Of a DNA stretch of 64,000 nucleotides, positions 10,693-19,493 are shown in pieces (the first letter of the stretch is position 1; each line of letters begins with the position of its first letter). Where the stretch lies: the NCBI RefSeq assembly GCF_014200675.1, contig NZ_JACHCI010000026.1, forward strand, positions 1 to 64,000, given 5' to 3'. A program made the position numbers and the translations under genes. This DNA is from Janthinobacterium saanense. GTDB taxonomy: Bacteria; Pseudomonadota; Gammaproteobacteria; Burkholderiales; Burkholderiaceae_D. Under the pieces are notes generated by a model. It was not told where the DNA came from and did no database searches. It worked only from the letters and a program-made list of their open reading frames with translations.

Positions 10693-11754
10693 ATGAATAC
10701 GCCAGACATCGAAAATATCAACGTCACCTCCTTCGCGCCGATGCCTACGCCGGCCGACCTGCACGCCAAACTGCCGCTGTCGGCCAGCGCGTTCGACACC
10801 GTCAACCGCGGCCGCGAAACGCTGCGCAACATCATCGACCGCAAAGACCAGCGTTTGTTCGTGGTCGTGGGCCCTTGCTCCATCCACGACCCGGTCGCCG
10901 GCCTCGATTACGCGCGCCGCCTGAAAGCGCTGCAAGAGGAAGTCAAGGACACCATGCTGCTGGTAATGCGCGTGTATTTCGAAAAACCGCGTACCACCAC
11001 GGGCTGGAAAGGCTATATCAACGATCCGTACATGGATGACTCGTTCAAGGTCAACGAAGGCATGGAAAAGGCCCGCCAATTCCTGCTGGACGTGTGCGAG
11101 CTGGGTTTGCCGACCGCCACCGAAGCGCTGGACCCGATCTCGCCGCAATACCTGGGCGACCTGATCGCCTGGACCGCCATCGGCGCGCGCACCACCGAAT
11201 CGCAAACCCATCGCGAAATGTCGTCGGGCCTGTCGACCCCGGTCGGCTTCAAGAACGGCACCGATGGCGACATCAGCATCGCCGTCAACGCGATTTTGTC
11301 GTCGGCGCACCCGCACTCCTTTTTGGGCATTAACAGCGAAGGCAATGTGGCCATCGTGCGCACGCGCGGCAACGCCTATGGCCACGTGGTGCTGCGCGGC
11401 GGGGATGGCCGTCCGAACTACGATTCGGTCTCGGTGGCGATCGCCGAACAGGCGCTGGCCAAGGCCAAGCTGCCAGCCAACCTGGTGGTGGACTGCTCGC
11501 ACGCCAACAGCTACAAGAAACCGGAACTGCAACCGCTGGTGATGGCCGACGTGATCAACCAGATCCGCCAGGGCAACCGCTCGCTGGTCGGCGTGATGAT
11601 CGAATCGAACATCGTTGGCGGCAACCAGAAAATCCCGCAAGACCTGTCGCAACTGACCTACGGCTGCTCCGTCACCGACGGCTGCATCGACTGGGACACA
11701 ACAGAAACCATGCTGCGCGACGCGCATAATCACTTGCTGAACCGCCCGGCTTAA
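10693..11754 (+). CDS. aroG: Class I 3-deoxy-7-phosphoheptulonate (DAHP) synthase
   Basis: A 353-residue class I-alpha DAHP synthase that condenses phosphoenolpyruvate and erythrose 4-phosphate as the first step of the shikimate pathway. Family motifs are intact: VVVGPCSIHDPVAG (active-site Cys and metal ligand region), RVYFEKPRTTTGWKG, IGARTTESQTHREMSSGLS and TPVGFKNGTDG, with DCSHANS near the C-terminus carrying further metal ligands. The N-terminal extension is consistent with a feedback-regulated isozyme, but I cannot tell which aromatic amino acid inhibits it, so the symbol is approximate. It is monocistronic, with a strong terminator 20 bp after the stop. Confidence 0.95.
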   Translation: MNTPDIENINVTSFAPMPTPADLHAKLPLSASAFDTVNRGRETLRNIIDRKDQRLFVVVGPCSIHDPVAGLDYARRLKALQEEVKDTMLLVMRVYFEKPRTTTGWKGYINDPYMDDSFKVNEGMEKARQFLLDVCELGLPTATEALDPISPQYLGDLIAWTAIGARTTESQTHREMSSGLSTPVGFKNGTDGDISIAVNAILSSAHPHSFLGINSEGNVAIVRTRGNAYGHVVLRGGDGRPNYDSVSVAIAEQALAKAKLPANLVVDCSHANSYKKPELQPLVMADVINQIRQGNRSLVGVMIESNIVGGNQKIPQDLSQLTYGCSVTDGCIDWDTTETMLRDAHNHLLNRPA

Positions 11755-11773
11755 GGCCTGCGGCTCTACCAGG

Positions 11774-11799
11774 AACGGCGCCTTGTGCGCCGTTTTTTT
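11774..11799 (+). terminator. Rho-independent terminator of the DAHP synthase gene
   Basis: Perfect 8-bp stem AACGGCGC/GCGCCGTT (11774-11781, 11787-11794) with a 5-nt loop, running into seven T residues at 11793-11799. Confidence 0.92.
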
Positions 11800-11810
11800 G
11801 CTTGCTGGCT

Positions 11811-12221
11811 TTACCCCACCATCTGCACATGCGGCAGCACCGCGTAAGAGCCGGCCAACGCCTGCTCGGCCTTGCTGGCCGGGGTATTCAATTCATTTAA
11901 ATCCAGGTAGACGCGGCCGTCGAGGATGCGCACCGCGTACAGGCGCGCCATGCCGGTCATCGGCGATACCAGGCAGCCCGCCTCGAGATCGATATTCCAG
12001 CTATCGTGCGGCCCCACCAGGCTGTGACCGCGCAATTCTCCGTGCGCCAGCGGCCCGCCCAGGCAGGGCAGCAGGTCCAGCAGCGCATACACCGTATCGT
12101 CAGCCGCATGGAACAGGGCCACGCCCGGCAAATCCTGCCAGGCCAGGCCCCGCTGCACCATGCGCGCGCCGGCCTGCGGCAGTTCTTTCAGGCGGCAGAT
12201 CATTTTCCATTGTTCGGACAT
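11811..12221 (-). CDS. NirD-like Rieske-fold protein lacking the cluster ligands
   Basis: A 136-residue protein resembling the small subunit of assimilatory NADH-nitrite reductase (NirD), itself a Rieske-fold protein. It opens MSEQWKMICRLKELP and ends with RLYAVRILDGRVYLDLNELN. Rieske proteins of this branch carry C-P-H and C-P-L-H cluster ligands. Here those sites read LPCLGGPL and GPHDSW, so the paired Cys/His ligands are mostly gone and no 2Fe-2S cluster is expected. E. coli NirD also lacks the ligands. No nirB is adjacent. The start at 12219-12221 has GGGGAG seven bases upstream. The function is uncertain; it may be a paralogue freed from nitrite reduction. It is divergent from tsaD. Confidence 0.7.
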   Translation of the reverse strand: MSEQWKMICRLKELPQAGARMVQRGLAWQDLPGVALFHAADDTVYALLDLLPCLGGPLAHGELRGHSLVGPHDSWNIDLEAGCLVSPMTGMARLYAVRILDGRVYLDLNELNTPASKAEQALAGSYAVLPHVQMVG

Positions 12222-12431
12222 CGCTAGCTCCCCAAGAAAGGTATGCTGCTTACCAAGCAAAAGCAGTGCCAGTGAAAAAATGCCATCCACCAGAGTGGCC
12301 AAGCCCTGTGAAACCGGCTGCGGCCGCACTGCGCAAGTGCACACTGCCGCCGAAATGGTGCGCCGGCCGCACGGTGGGCCGGCCGGCTTTCCTTTACAAT
12401 GGCGGATTACTCCCCCCTTACTAGCACCTTC

Positions 12432-13472
12432 ATGATTGTTCTTGGCGTCGAATCCTCCTGTGACGAAACCGGCCTGGCCCTGTACGACACGCAACGCGGC
12501 CTGCTGTCGCACGCCCTTTATTCGCAAGTGGCCATGCATGAACAGTATGGCGGCGTGGTGCCGGAGCTGGCCTCGCGCGACCATATCCGCCGCGCCATTC
12601 CCTTGCTGGAAGAAGCACTGGGCAAGGCCGATATCACCCTGGCCGACATCGACGCCATCGCCTACACGCAAGGCCCCGGCCTGGCTGGCGCGCTGCTGGT
12701 CGGCTCGTCCGTCGCCTGCAGCCTGGGCCTGGCGATCAACAAGCCGGTGCTGGGCATCCATCACCTGGAAGGCCATCTGCTGTCACCACTGCTGGCGTCC
12801 GAACCACCCGAATTCCCGTTTATCGCGCTGCTGGTTTCGGGCGGCCACACGCAGCTGATGCGCGTCGATGGCGTGGGCCAGTACACCCTGCTGGGCGAAA
12901 CCCTGGACGACGCGGCCGGCGAAGCGTTCGACAAATCGGCCAAGCTGCTGGGCCTGGGCTACCCTGGTGGCCCGGCCATTTCGCGCCTGGCCGAGTTTGG
13001 CGACCCGCTGGCCTACAAACTGCCGCGCCCGATGATGCATTCCAAGGATTTCAACTTCAGCTTTTCCGGCTTGAAGACGGCCGTGCTGACGGTAGTGAAA
13101 AACCATGAAGAAAAAGTCATCGCCAATATCTGCGAACAGGACAAGGCCAACATCGCGCGCGGTTTCGTCGACGCCATCGTCGAAGTGCTGACGGCCAAAT
13201 GCATGTCGGCCCTGAAGCACACGGGCTTGAAACGGCTGGTGATCGCCGGCGGCGTGGGCGCCAACGCCCAGCTGCGCGCTTCGCTCAATGCGGCAGCGGC
13301 AAAAAAACGCTTCAAGGTGTATTACCCTGAGCTGGAATTTTGTACCGACAATGGCGCCATGATCGCGTTTGCCGGCGCCATGCGTTTACAGATCAACCCG
13401 GACGCGGCGAAATATGATTACTCGTTCAATGTGCGGCCACGCTGGCCGCTCGATGAAATCCGCGAAATCTGA
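12432..13472 (+). CDS. tsaD: tRNA N6-adenosine threonylcarbamoyltransferase
   Basis: A 346-residue TsaD (formerly Gcp/YgjD), which transfers threonylcarbamoyl to A37 of ANN-decoding tRNAs with TsaB, TsaC and TsaE. The N-terminus [18 protein letters not shown] and the metal-binding HHLEGH motif (about residue 110) are canonical, as are [13 protein letters not shown] and [13 protein letters not shown]. The C-terminal [10 protein letters not shown] is intact. I chose the ATG at 12432 because it gives the family N-terminus; an in-frame ATG at 12399 would add eleven unusual residues. It is convergent with eutC. Confidence 0.97.
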   Translation: MIVLGVESSCDETGLALYDTQRGLLSHALYSQVAMHEQYGGVVPELASRDHIRRAIPLLEEALGKADITLADIDAIAYTQGPGLAGALLVGSSVACSLGLAINKPVLGIHHLEGHLLSPLLASEPPEFPFIALLVSGGHTQLMRVDGVGQYTLLGETLDDAAGEAFDKSAKLLGLGYPGGPAISRLAEFGDPLAYKLPRPMMHSKDFNFSFSGLKTAVLTVVKNHEEKVIANICEQDKANIARGFVDAIVEVLTAKCMSALKHTGLKRLVIAGGVGANAQLRASLNAAAAKKRFKVYYPELEFCTDNGAMIAFAGAMRLQINPDAAKYDYSFNVRPRWPLDEIREI

Positions 13473-14246
13473 TCACGCCAGCAGAAAATTGCGCGTGCCC
13501 GCCAGGGCCGCGCCCTCGTCCACCGTTTCATCCTTCAGCGCCACGCCGGACAATTGCCGGCTGAACGCCTGCGACAGCAGATAGTGCAGGCGATAGGCGG
13601 CTTGTGCATACGGCAGCCCTGCGGGACGCACATTGGAAATGCAGTTGCGGCTATCGTCGCGCAAACCCGCTGCGGGCGCCCACGTCAGGTACAAGCCCAG
13701 GCTGTCGGGCACACTCAGGCCGGGCCGCTCGCCTATCATCACCAGCACGGCGCGCGCCTTCAGCAATTCACCCACTTCATCGCCGACCGCCACCCGCCCC
13801 TGCTGCACGATCATCAATGGTGAAACTGTCCATGTTTCCAGCGCCAGCCTGGCGCGCAGGGCGGCCAGGAAAGGGGCAACATGCCGCTGCACGGCCAGCG
13901 CCGACAGGCCATCGGCCGCCACCAGCGCCAGGTCCACGCCGGCCGGCATGCTGGCTAACTGCGTGCGCGAAGCCTGATCGAGCTGGCGCCCCAGATCGGG
14001 CCGCTGCAGATATTCACTGCGGTTGGCCGCCGCGCTGTGCAGCAGCAGGCCGGCATGGCCATCGACGCAGCAAGCCTGCGCCAGCGCCACGCCGTCGAGT
14101 GCCAGCTGCACCGCGTCGCGCGCCTGGGCGTGGGCCAGTTGAAACGCCAGGTGCGCGGCAGTGGGCGTGCTTACCCCGCGGCGCCCTTGTCCGATGCGCG
14201 CCGGCGTGTGGCGGCGCAAGGTGTGCCAGGGATCTTCCCTGTTCAT
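13473..14246 (-). CDS. eutC: Ethanolamine ammonia-lyase small subunit
   Basis: A 257-residue EutC, the light subunit of adenosylcobalamin-dependent ethanolamine ammonia-lyase, which splits ethanolamine to acetaldehyde and ammonia. It begins DPWHTLRRHTPARIGQGRRGVSTPTAAHLAFQLAHAQARDAV (read in segments) and contains VIGERPGLSVPDSLGLYLTWAP, with the variant VMIGERPGLS seen here, typical of the family. Its ATG overlaps the eutB TGA by 4 bp (ATGA), so translation is coupled. No carboxysome-type eut shell genes are present, which suggests the simple cytosolic pathway. Confidence 0.95.
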   Translation of the reverse strand: MNREDPWHTLRRHTPARIGQGRRGVSTPTAAHLAFQLAHAQARDAVQLALDGVALAQACCVDGHAGLLLHSAAANRSEYLQRPDLGRQLDQASRTQLASMPAGVDLALVAADGLSALAVQRHVAPFLAALRARLALETWTVSPLMIVQQGRVAVGDEVGELLKARAVLVMIGERPGLSVPDSLGLYLTWAPAAGLRDDSRNCISNVRPAGLPYAQAAYRLHYLLSQAFSRQLSGVALKDETVDEGAALAGTRNFLLA

Positions 14247-15643
14247 GGCGCTCCCTTGCCATCGAGGCGCAGCAAGGCCGCCTGGAAGGCAGGCGCCAGT
14301 ACACCATTCAGGCGGCCCTGCGCATCCGTGATCGCCATGGCCTGCAGCCAGGCTTCGAATTCGGGCGCGGCGCGCAAGCCCAGTACGCGGCGCGCATACA
14401 GCGCATCGTGGAAGGACGTGCTCTGGTAGCCCAGCATGATGTCGTCGGCGCCAGGCACGCCCATGATGAAATTGCAGCCAGCCACGCCCAGCATGGTGAG
14501 CAAGGCGTCCATATCATCCTGGTCCGCTTGCGCGTGGTTGGTGTAGCAAACGTCGCAACCCATGGGCAGGCCCAGCAGCTTGGCGCAGAAATGGTCTTCC
14601 AGCCCGGCGCGCATGATCTGCTTGCCGTCGTACAGGTATTCAGGGCCGATGAAGCCCACCACCGAGTTGACCAGCAGCGGCTGGAAGGCGCGCGCCACCG
14701 CGTATGCGCGCGCCTCGCAGGTCTGCTGGTCCATGCCCGCATGCGCGCCCGCCGACAGCGCACTGCCCTGGCCCGTTTCGAAATACATGACGTTGCTGCC
14801 TACGGTGCCGCGCCCCAGCGACAGGGCCGCTGCACGCGCCTCGGCCAACAGCGCCAGGTCGATGCCGAAGCTGCGGTTGGCCGCCTCGGTGCCGGCCACC
14901 GACTGGAATACCAGGTCGACGGGCGCGCCGCGCCGTATCGCTTCGAGGGTATTGCTGACATGCGTGAGCACGCAGGACTGCGTGGGTATCTGGTACTGGC
15001 TGATGACGGCGTCGAGCAAGTGCAGCAGCGAGACCACTTGCGCCACATTGTCGGTGGCGGGATTGATGCCGATCACGGCGTCGCCGCTACCATACATCAA
15101 GCCATCGAGCACGGAGGCCGCGATGCCGGTGGCGTCATCGGTAGGGTGATTTGGCTGCAGCCGCGTGGCCAGGCGGTTTTCCAGGCCCAGGGTATTGCGG
15201 AAAGCCGTGACGACGCGGCACTTTTTTGCCACCAGCACCAGGTCTTGCAGGCGCATCAGCTTGGACACGGCCGCCGCCATTTCGGGCGTGATGCCGGCAG
15301 CCACAGCCGCCAGCGTGAGCGTGTCGGCCGCATCGCCGAGCAGCCAATCGCGCAATTCGCCCACGCACAGATGGGCAATCGGCGCAAAAGCGGTCCGGTC
15401 ATGCGTGTCGATGATCAAACGCGTGACTTCATCGCTTTCATAGGGCACCAGCACTTCATTGAGAAACAGCGACAGCGGCACTTCGGCCAGCGCCATTTGC
15501 GCGGCCCCCCTTTCCTGCGCGCTGGCTGCCGCCACGCCAGCTAGCACATCGCCGGAGCGCAGCGGCGTCGCCCTGGCCAGCAAATCTCTCAAGCTGCCGA
15601 ACTGGTAAGTGTGGCTGGCGATGGTATGGCTGAATCGGGGCAT
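14243..15643 (-). CDS. eutB: Ethanolamine ammonia-lyase large subunit
   Basis: A 466-residue EutB, the catalytic TIM-barrel subunit of the B12-dependent lyase. It shows the family sequences NPATDNVAQVVSLLHLLDAVI, VMYFETGQGSALSAGAHAG, GFIGPEYLYDGKQIMRAGLEDHF (in segments) and GCDVCYTNHAQADQDDMD, the last two lining substrate and cofactor sites. The start at 15641-15643 (MPRFSHTIASHTYQFGSL) gives normal family length (E. coli about 453); longer upstream readings are unsupported. It is followed by eutC with a 4-bp overlap and preceded 32 bp upstream by the TIGR01777 gene on the same strand. Confidence 0.96.
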   Translation of the reverse strand: MPRFSHTIASHTYQFGSLRDLLARATPLRSGDVLAGVAAASAQERGAAQMALAEVPLSLFLNEVLVPYESDEVTRLIIDTHDRTAFAPIAHLCVGELRDWLLGDAADTLTLAAVAAGITPEMAAAVSKLMRLQDLVLVAKKCRVVTAFRNTLGLENRLATRLQPNHPTDDATGIAASVLDGLMYGSGDAVIGINPATDNVAQVVSLLHLLDAVISQYQIPTQSCVLTHVSNTLEAIRRGAPVDLVFQSVAGTEAANRSFGIDLALLAEARAAALSLGRGTVGSNVMYFETGQGSALSAGAHAGMDQQTCEARAYAVARAFQPLLVNSVVGFIGPEYLYDGKQIMRAGLEDHFCAKLLGLPMGCDVCYTNHAQADQDDMDALLTMLGVAGCNFIMGVPGADDIMLGYQSTSFHDALYARRVLGLRAAPEFEAWLQAMAITDAQGRLNGVLAPAFQAALLRLDGKGAP

Positions 15644-15675
15644 GGGCGTCTCCAGTGGCCCCATACTACACCAGC

Positions 15676-17127
15676 TTACAGGCTGCGCAGCGCCCCTTCC
15701 AGCTGCGGATACTGGAACACAAAACCGTCCGCCAGCAGCCTCCGTGGCGCCACGCGCTGGCCTTCGACCAGCAAATCGGCCTGCTCGCCCAGCAAGCCCC
15801 GCATGACAAACGCCGGCGCGGGCATGAACGATGGCCGGTGCAGCACCTGGCCCGCCACTTGCGCGAAGCGGCGCTGCCGGACCGCTTCCGGCGCGCAGAA
15901 GTTGTAGGCGCCATCCACCGTCGTTTGTTCGCTGCGCAGCGCCAGGTGGGCGATGCCCCGCAGCACATCGTGCACATGCACCCACGACATCCATTGCAGA
16001 CCGCTGCCCAGCGGGCCGCCCATACCGAGTTTGATCGGCAGCAGCATTTGCGGCAGCGAACCCTGATGACCAAAGACCAGGCCAAACCGCATGCGGGCCA
16101 CTTGCACGCCGAATTTTTCCGCTACGCGCGCAGCAGTTTCCCACTCGCTGCATAGCTGCGACATGAAGATGGACTGCGGTGCACTGTCTTCGTCCAGCTC
16201 CCGATCATCGCCCTGCGCCTGCACGCCGTAATAACCGATGGCCGACGCCGACAGCAGCACCCTCGGTTTATGTTCGGCACGCGCTATCCAGGCCACCAGT
16301 TCCTGCGTCAGGGCCACCCTGCTGCGGCGCAAGGCCGCCTTGCGCGCTGCCGTCCAGCGCCAGCCGACGATGCGTGCGCCGGCCAGGTTGATCACCATAT
16401 CGATGCGCTGTGCATCTGCCAGTTCACGGACAGACTCGATGCAGCGCACCCGGCCATCGAACAGCCATGCCGATGCCTTCGGCTGGCGCGTCAGCACCGT
16501 CACCACATGGCCATCGGCCAGCAGGGCGGCCACCAGTTGCTGGCCGATGAAACCGGTGGCGCCCGTCACCAGCACCGTTTGTGGTGTACTAGCAAAGCCA
16601 AGCACTTCTGTTTTTTGCTGTTCCCGGCTGCGCAACTGCCAGGCCGCGTAGCCATCGCGCAAGCCCGACAGGCCCACGCCGACGCCACACAGCGCAAGGA
16701 AAACGCTGAGCCAGCCCTGTGGCTGCCATACCAGCGCCGTCGGCAAGCTGGCCCAGTCGCCGCTGTTCAAGGCCAGCAAGGTGATGAAGGCGCCGCCATT
16801 AATCGCCAGCACCGTGTGCGTAACCCTCTCCGTGGCGGGCAGCAAGCGCGTGCGGTCTTCCACCACGAAGTCCCACAGGGTCAGCACGATTTCCACACTG
16901 AAGATGGCGACCAGCGCCCAGGCCAAGCCACCGTGCCACTCCCAGGCGGACAAGCCGACAAACAGCGCGCTGTAGATCAGGGCGCGCACCGCGTGGATCG
17001 ACAGCTCGAGCCGCGCCGAGGTCTTTTGCGGCAGCGCCTCGGTCAGTTCATGGTGGTACACAGTGTCGAAGGCGCCCAGGCAGCCTTGCGCCGCCATCAG
17101 TTGCAGGGCCAGCAGATGCGTATTCAT
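15676..17127 (-). CDS. TIGR01777-family epimerase/reductase fused to an N-terminal membrane domain
   Basis: A 483-residue protein. The first ~165 residues form a predicted membrane domain with about four hydrophobic segments (for example ALIYSALFVGLSAWEW, WALVAIFSVEIVLTLWDFVV). A Rossmann domain follows, with TVLVTGATGFIGQQLV (Gly motif at 189-195), and the TIGR01777 signatures VINLAGARIVGWRWT and LLSASAIGYYG, then RFGLVFG and a C-terminal DUF1731-like tail. Simple TIGR01777 proteins are about 300 residues and soluble; the membrane fusion is a distinct architecture. Its start overlaps the DUF4166 stop by 4 bp. The substrate is unknown; a lipid-linked sugar or acyl substrate is only a guess. 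Confidence 0.85.
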   Translation of the reverse strand: MNTHLLALQLMAAQGCLGAFDTVYHHELTEALPQKTSARLELSIHAVRALIYSALFVGLSAWEWHGGLAWALVAIFSVEIVLTLWDFVVEDRTRLLPATERVTHTVLAINGGAFITLLALNSGDWASLPTALVWQPQGWLSVFLALCGVGVGLSGLRDGYAAWQLRSREQQKTEVLGFASTPQTVLVTGATGFIGQQLVAALLADGHVVTVLTRQPKASAWLFDGRVRCIESVRELADAQRIDMVINLAGARIVGWRWTAARKAALRRSRVALTQELVAWIARAEHKPRVLLSASAIGYYGVQAQGDDRELDEDSAPQSIFMSQLCSEWETAARVAEKFGVQVARMRFGLVFGHQGSLPQMLLPIKLGMGGPLGSGLQWMSWVHVHDVLRGIAHLALRSEQTTVDGAYNFCAPEAVRQRRFAQVAGQVLHRPSFMPAPAFVMRGLLGEQADLLVEGQRVAPRRLLADGFVFQYPQLEGALRSL

Positions 17128-17768
17128 GATTTTTCCTTGTCGTGTGCGGGGCCGGCGATTTCATGGAAGCGGCCCACCTGCAAAAAAGTCGTGCCAAACA
17201 GGGCGTGGCGTATCTCGATGCGGATATTGAATTGCTCGCGGTCGTCGTTGCGGTGGCATAAAAAGGTCTTGCCGGGCGTGAGCAACCCGGGCAGCGGCAT
17301 GCGCCAGCCGAAGATATCCCAGAAATAGCCATCGCTGGTGAAGTACAGATTGCCGCCCTCGACGTGTAGCCGCAGCTTCATGCCCAGGCCCATGCCCACA
17401 TATTCCAGCACTTCGCCGCGTTCGCTCTCGGCCATGTAGGAAGTAAAGCGGATAGGCTTGCGGCCATGCAGGCGGTAAGTGCGCTGCTTGAAAATGTGCG
17501 GGCAGGCGGGCCGGGAATAGACTTCGATATCGACCGGGAAGTCCGCATCGTCATACGGGATCAGCGCGCCAGCGATGAAGGGGCGCGTGATAAACCCCAG
17601 CAGCTTGCCCAGGCGCGAACTGCGCAATTGACTGAGTTCGCCCTGGTAGTACAGGGGCTGGCCCGGCGCAGGATTCTTCTCGAAGCGGCGGCGGATATCG
17701 GGATGCAGCTTGCCCCACTCGGCCCCCATCACCTTCCTGAACAGTTCTCCTTCGGAAGGGCTGTTCAT
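17124..17768 (-). CDS. DUF4166 domain protein
   Basis: A 214-residue protein of unknown function matching DUF4166, in which I recognise the layout HPDIRRRFEKNPAPGQPLYYQGEL and FPVDIEVYSRPACPHIFKQRTY. It is soluble-looking, with no signal peptide or membrane segment. In this cluster it sits between the GbsR-type regulator and the TIGR01777 membrane reductase, overlapping both neighbours by 4 bp. DUF4166 next to TIGR01777-type reductases suggests a joint step, but the reaction is not known. Confidence 0.75.
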   Translation of the reverse strand: MNSPSEGELFRKVMGAEWGKLHPDIRRRFEKNPAPGQPLYYQGELSQLRSSRLGKLLGFITRPFIAGALIPYDDADFPVDIEVYSRPACPHIFKQRTYRLHGRKPIRFTSYMAESERGEVLEYVGMGLGMKLRLHVEGGNLYFTSDGYFWDIFGWRMPLPGLLTPGKTFLCHRNDDREQFNIRIEIRHALFGTTFLQVGRFHEIAGPAHDKEKS

Positions 17769-18328
17769 GGCTTGCCCGATTTTTTCGATTTCGCCGGCTT
17801 GTCGTCGGGGCTGAGGAATTTGGCCACCTTGCCGCCCATGGACAGCATGCGCCGCAGGGTCGCCGGCGGCAGGTTCTTGTAATCGCTATAGGTGGAGCTG
17901 AGCATTTCCAGGAAAGCCAGCACCTCGCCCATGCGGACCAGGGTCTGTGGCGCAATCGCCGCATCGTGCTCGCCCTCGATCGCGCACTCGCGCAGCACCG
18001 ACAGGGTGGGATCGATTTCGCGCCGCTTGCGCTCTTCCATGATGACACGGAAGATTTCCCATACATCCTGCAAGGCGACGAAATGGTCGCGCCGGTCGCC
18101 CATCACATGCGTGATGCGGGCCAGGCCCCAGCTTTGCAATTCCTTCAGGCTGTTGCTGACATTCGAGCGGGCCACGTTCAAGGTATCGGCGATGTCTTCG
18201 GCCGTCAGCGGCGCATTGGCCAGGAACAGCAGCGCGTGGATTTGCGACACCGTGCGGTTGACGCCCCAGCGCGTGCCCATTTCACCCCAATGCAGAATAT
18301 ATTTTTGCGTGGTCGGACTCAGCTCCAT
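17765..18328 (-). CDS. GbsR/MarR-family transcriptional regulator
   Basis: A 187-residue winged-helix regulator of the GbsR branch of MarR proteins. The HTH is clear: PLTAEDIADTLNVARSNVSNSLKELQSWGLARI (about residues 40-72), followed by a helical C-terminal dimerisation/effector domain. It begins MELSPTTQKYILHWGEMGTRWGVNRTVSQIHALLFL. It is the first gene of a three-gene unit (regulator, DUF4166, TIGR01777) with 4-bp overlaps. An inverted repeat sits over the start region of its own promoter, so autoregulation is likely, and control of the upstream lipid operon is plausible. Confidence 0.88.
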   Translation of the reverse strand: MELSPTTQKYILHWGEMGTRWGVNRTVSQIHALLFLANAPLTAEDIADTLNVARSNVSNSLKELQSWGLARITHVMGDRRDHFVALQDVWEIFRVIMEERKRREIDPTLSVLRECAIEGEHDAAIAPQTLVRMGEVLAFLEMLSSTYSDYKNLPPATLRRMLSMGGKVAKFLSPDDKPAKSKKSGKP

Positions 18329-18339
18329 GATTTTCTCTT

Positions 18340-18359
18340 ATTTCTGTCGTTACAGAAAT
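18340..18359. promoter_or_regulatory. Candidate operator of the GbsR-type regulator
   Basis: Perfect inverted repeat ATTTCTGT-CGTT-ACAGAAAT, 12 to 31 bp upstream of the regulator's start codon and overlapping the promoter's -10 element. The position and symmetry fit a dimeric MarR/GbsR repressor site. Confidence 0.65.
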
Positions 18360-18385
18360 GTAAGATATAAGGGACGCCGAGTCAA
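18357..18385 (-). promoter_or_regulatory. Sigma-70 promoter for the GbsR-DUF4166-TIGR01777 unit
   Basis: On the minus strand there is TTGACT (18380-18385), a 17-bp spacer and TACATT (18357-18362). The -10 overlaps the right half of the inverted repeat, a classic repressible layout. It lies in the 67-bp gap after the desaturase gene. Confidence 0.7.
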
Positions 18386-18395
18386 GCACGATACC

Positions 18396-19493
18396 TCAAT
18401 GGTTTGCCGGTGGCTGGCCCATGGCACGCAAAAAGGCCTGCTGCGAAGCGTACAGCTGCCGGTAGCTCAGATTGCGGTAGACCAGGCCATGATGCGGCGC
18501 CAGCTCGGCGATGATGTCTGCCAGCGCCGGATAGTGGCGGTGGCTCCAGGTCGGGAAAAGGTGGTGGGTCAGGTGCAGATTCAGCCCACCCAGCCAGTAG
18601 CCGAGATGACGCAAGGCGCGCGGCTGCGGCGTCCAGTCGCAGGCCGTGTAAAACGTGTGCTGGCACCAGTCGTGCTGCAGGCTGTCATCGGCGCCCGGCT
18701 GGAAAAACTCCACCTCGGCCCAGTGCGTGCCCAGGATCAGCGCTACCAGTACGCAGGACGCCAGCATCTGGCCCAGCAGATATGTGCTTAGCACCACGCT
18801 CCAGCCGACATGGCCTTGCAGCAGCCATATTGGCAAGGCCAGCACCAGCGCCACGTGAGCCAGCTTCCAGCCCAGGAAGGAATACCAGCCAGACCAGCCC
18901 TGCAAGCGGCTATTCACCGCCACTGGCGTCTTGCCGAAGCGATCCAGCCAGTCGCCATACCAGTTCAGATAAGGTAGCGACAGCGCCGCCACCATGGGCC
19001 AGTACAGGTGTTGATAACGGTACTGCGGAGACCAGCGCTGGAATGGCGTCTGGCGCAAAAAAGGATTCGGTTCCGTGTCGAGGTCATGGCCTTCCACGTT
19101 GGCATACGGATGGTGGAAGTGCACGTGGCGGATAGTCCAGAAATCCGTGTCCACGCCCACCGGCAAGGCCACCAGCCGTATCAGCAAGCGGTTCAGCGGC
19201 CCGCGCCGAAACACGGCGCCATGGGCCGCATCGTGCAGGGTATTCATGGCCAGGACCATGGCCGTGACAAGGCAGCCAACATAGGCGGCGACAAAGACTA
19301 GCGTGCTTGTGGTGCGCAGCGCCAGCAGATACAGCAGCGCCGTCAGCACGACCAGGAAGACAGCCTTGGCATATACGCGCCAGTCGCCAAACCGATCTGT
19401 GTGTGCAGCGGCCAGATAGGCGTCGGCCCGCTGGCGCAATGCGCGCCGAAAAACAGAATCGTGCACCGGCTGGAAGCGCAGCAACTGGCTCAT
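18396..19493 (-). CDS. Membrane fatty acid desaturase
   Basis: A 365-residue integral-membrane di-iron desaturase. Three His boxes are present: HDAAHG (87-92), HVHFHH (123-128) and HLTHHLFP (about 305-312), the ligand set of acyl-lipid/acyl-CoA desaturases. Long hydrophobic pairs flank boxes one and three. The start at 19491-19493 (MSQLLRFQPVHDS) overlaps the TGA of the sterol-desaturase gene by 4 bp, supporting it over the upstream ATG at 19523. It is the last gene of the seven-gene lipid operon. Substrate chain and position of the double bond are unknown. Confidence 0.9.
   Translation of the reverse strand: MSQLLRFQPVHDSVFRRALRQRADAYLAAAHTDRFGDWRVYAKAVFLVVLTALLYLLALRTTSTLVFVAAYVGCLVTAMVLAMNTLHDAAHGAVFRRGPLNRLLIRLVALPVGVDTDFWTIRHVHFHHPYANVEGHDLDTEPNPFLRQTPFQRWSPQYRYQHLYWPMVAALSLPYLNWYGDWLDRFGKTPVAVNSRLQGWSGWYSFLGWKLAHVALVLALPIWLLQGHVGWSVVLSTYLLGQMLASCVLVALILGTHWAEVEFFQPGADDSLQHDWCQHTFYTACDWTPQPRALRHLGYWLGGLNLHLTHHLFPTWSHRHYPALADIIAELAPHHGLVYRNLSYRQLYASQQAFLRAMGQPPANH

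Noticed and set aside
13604..15544. A 646-codon plus-strand frame opposite eutBC
   Set aside because: Antisense shadow; eutB and eutC are complete and coupled on the minus strand.
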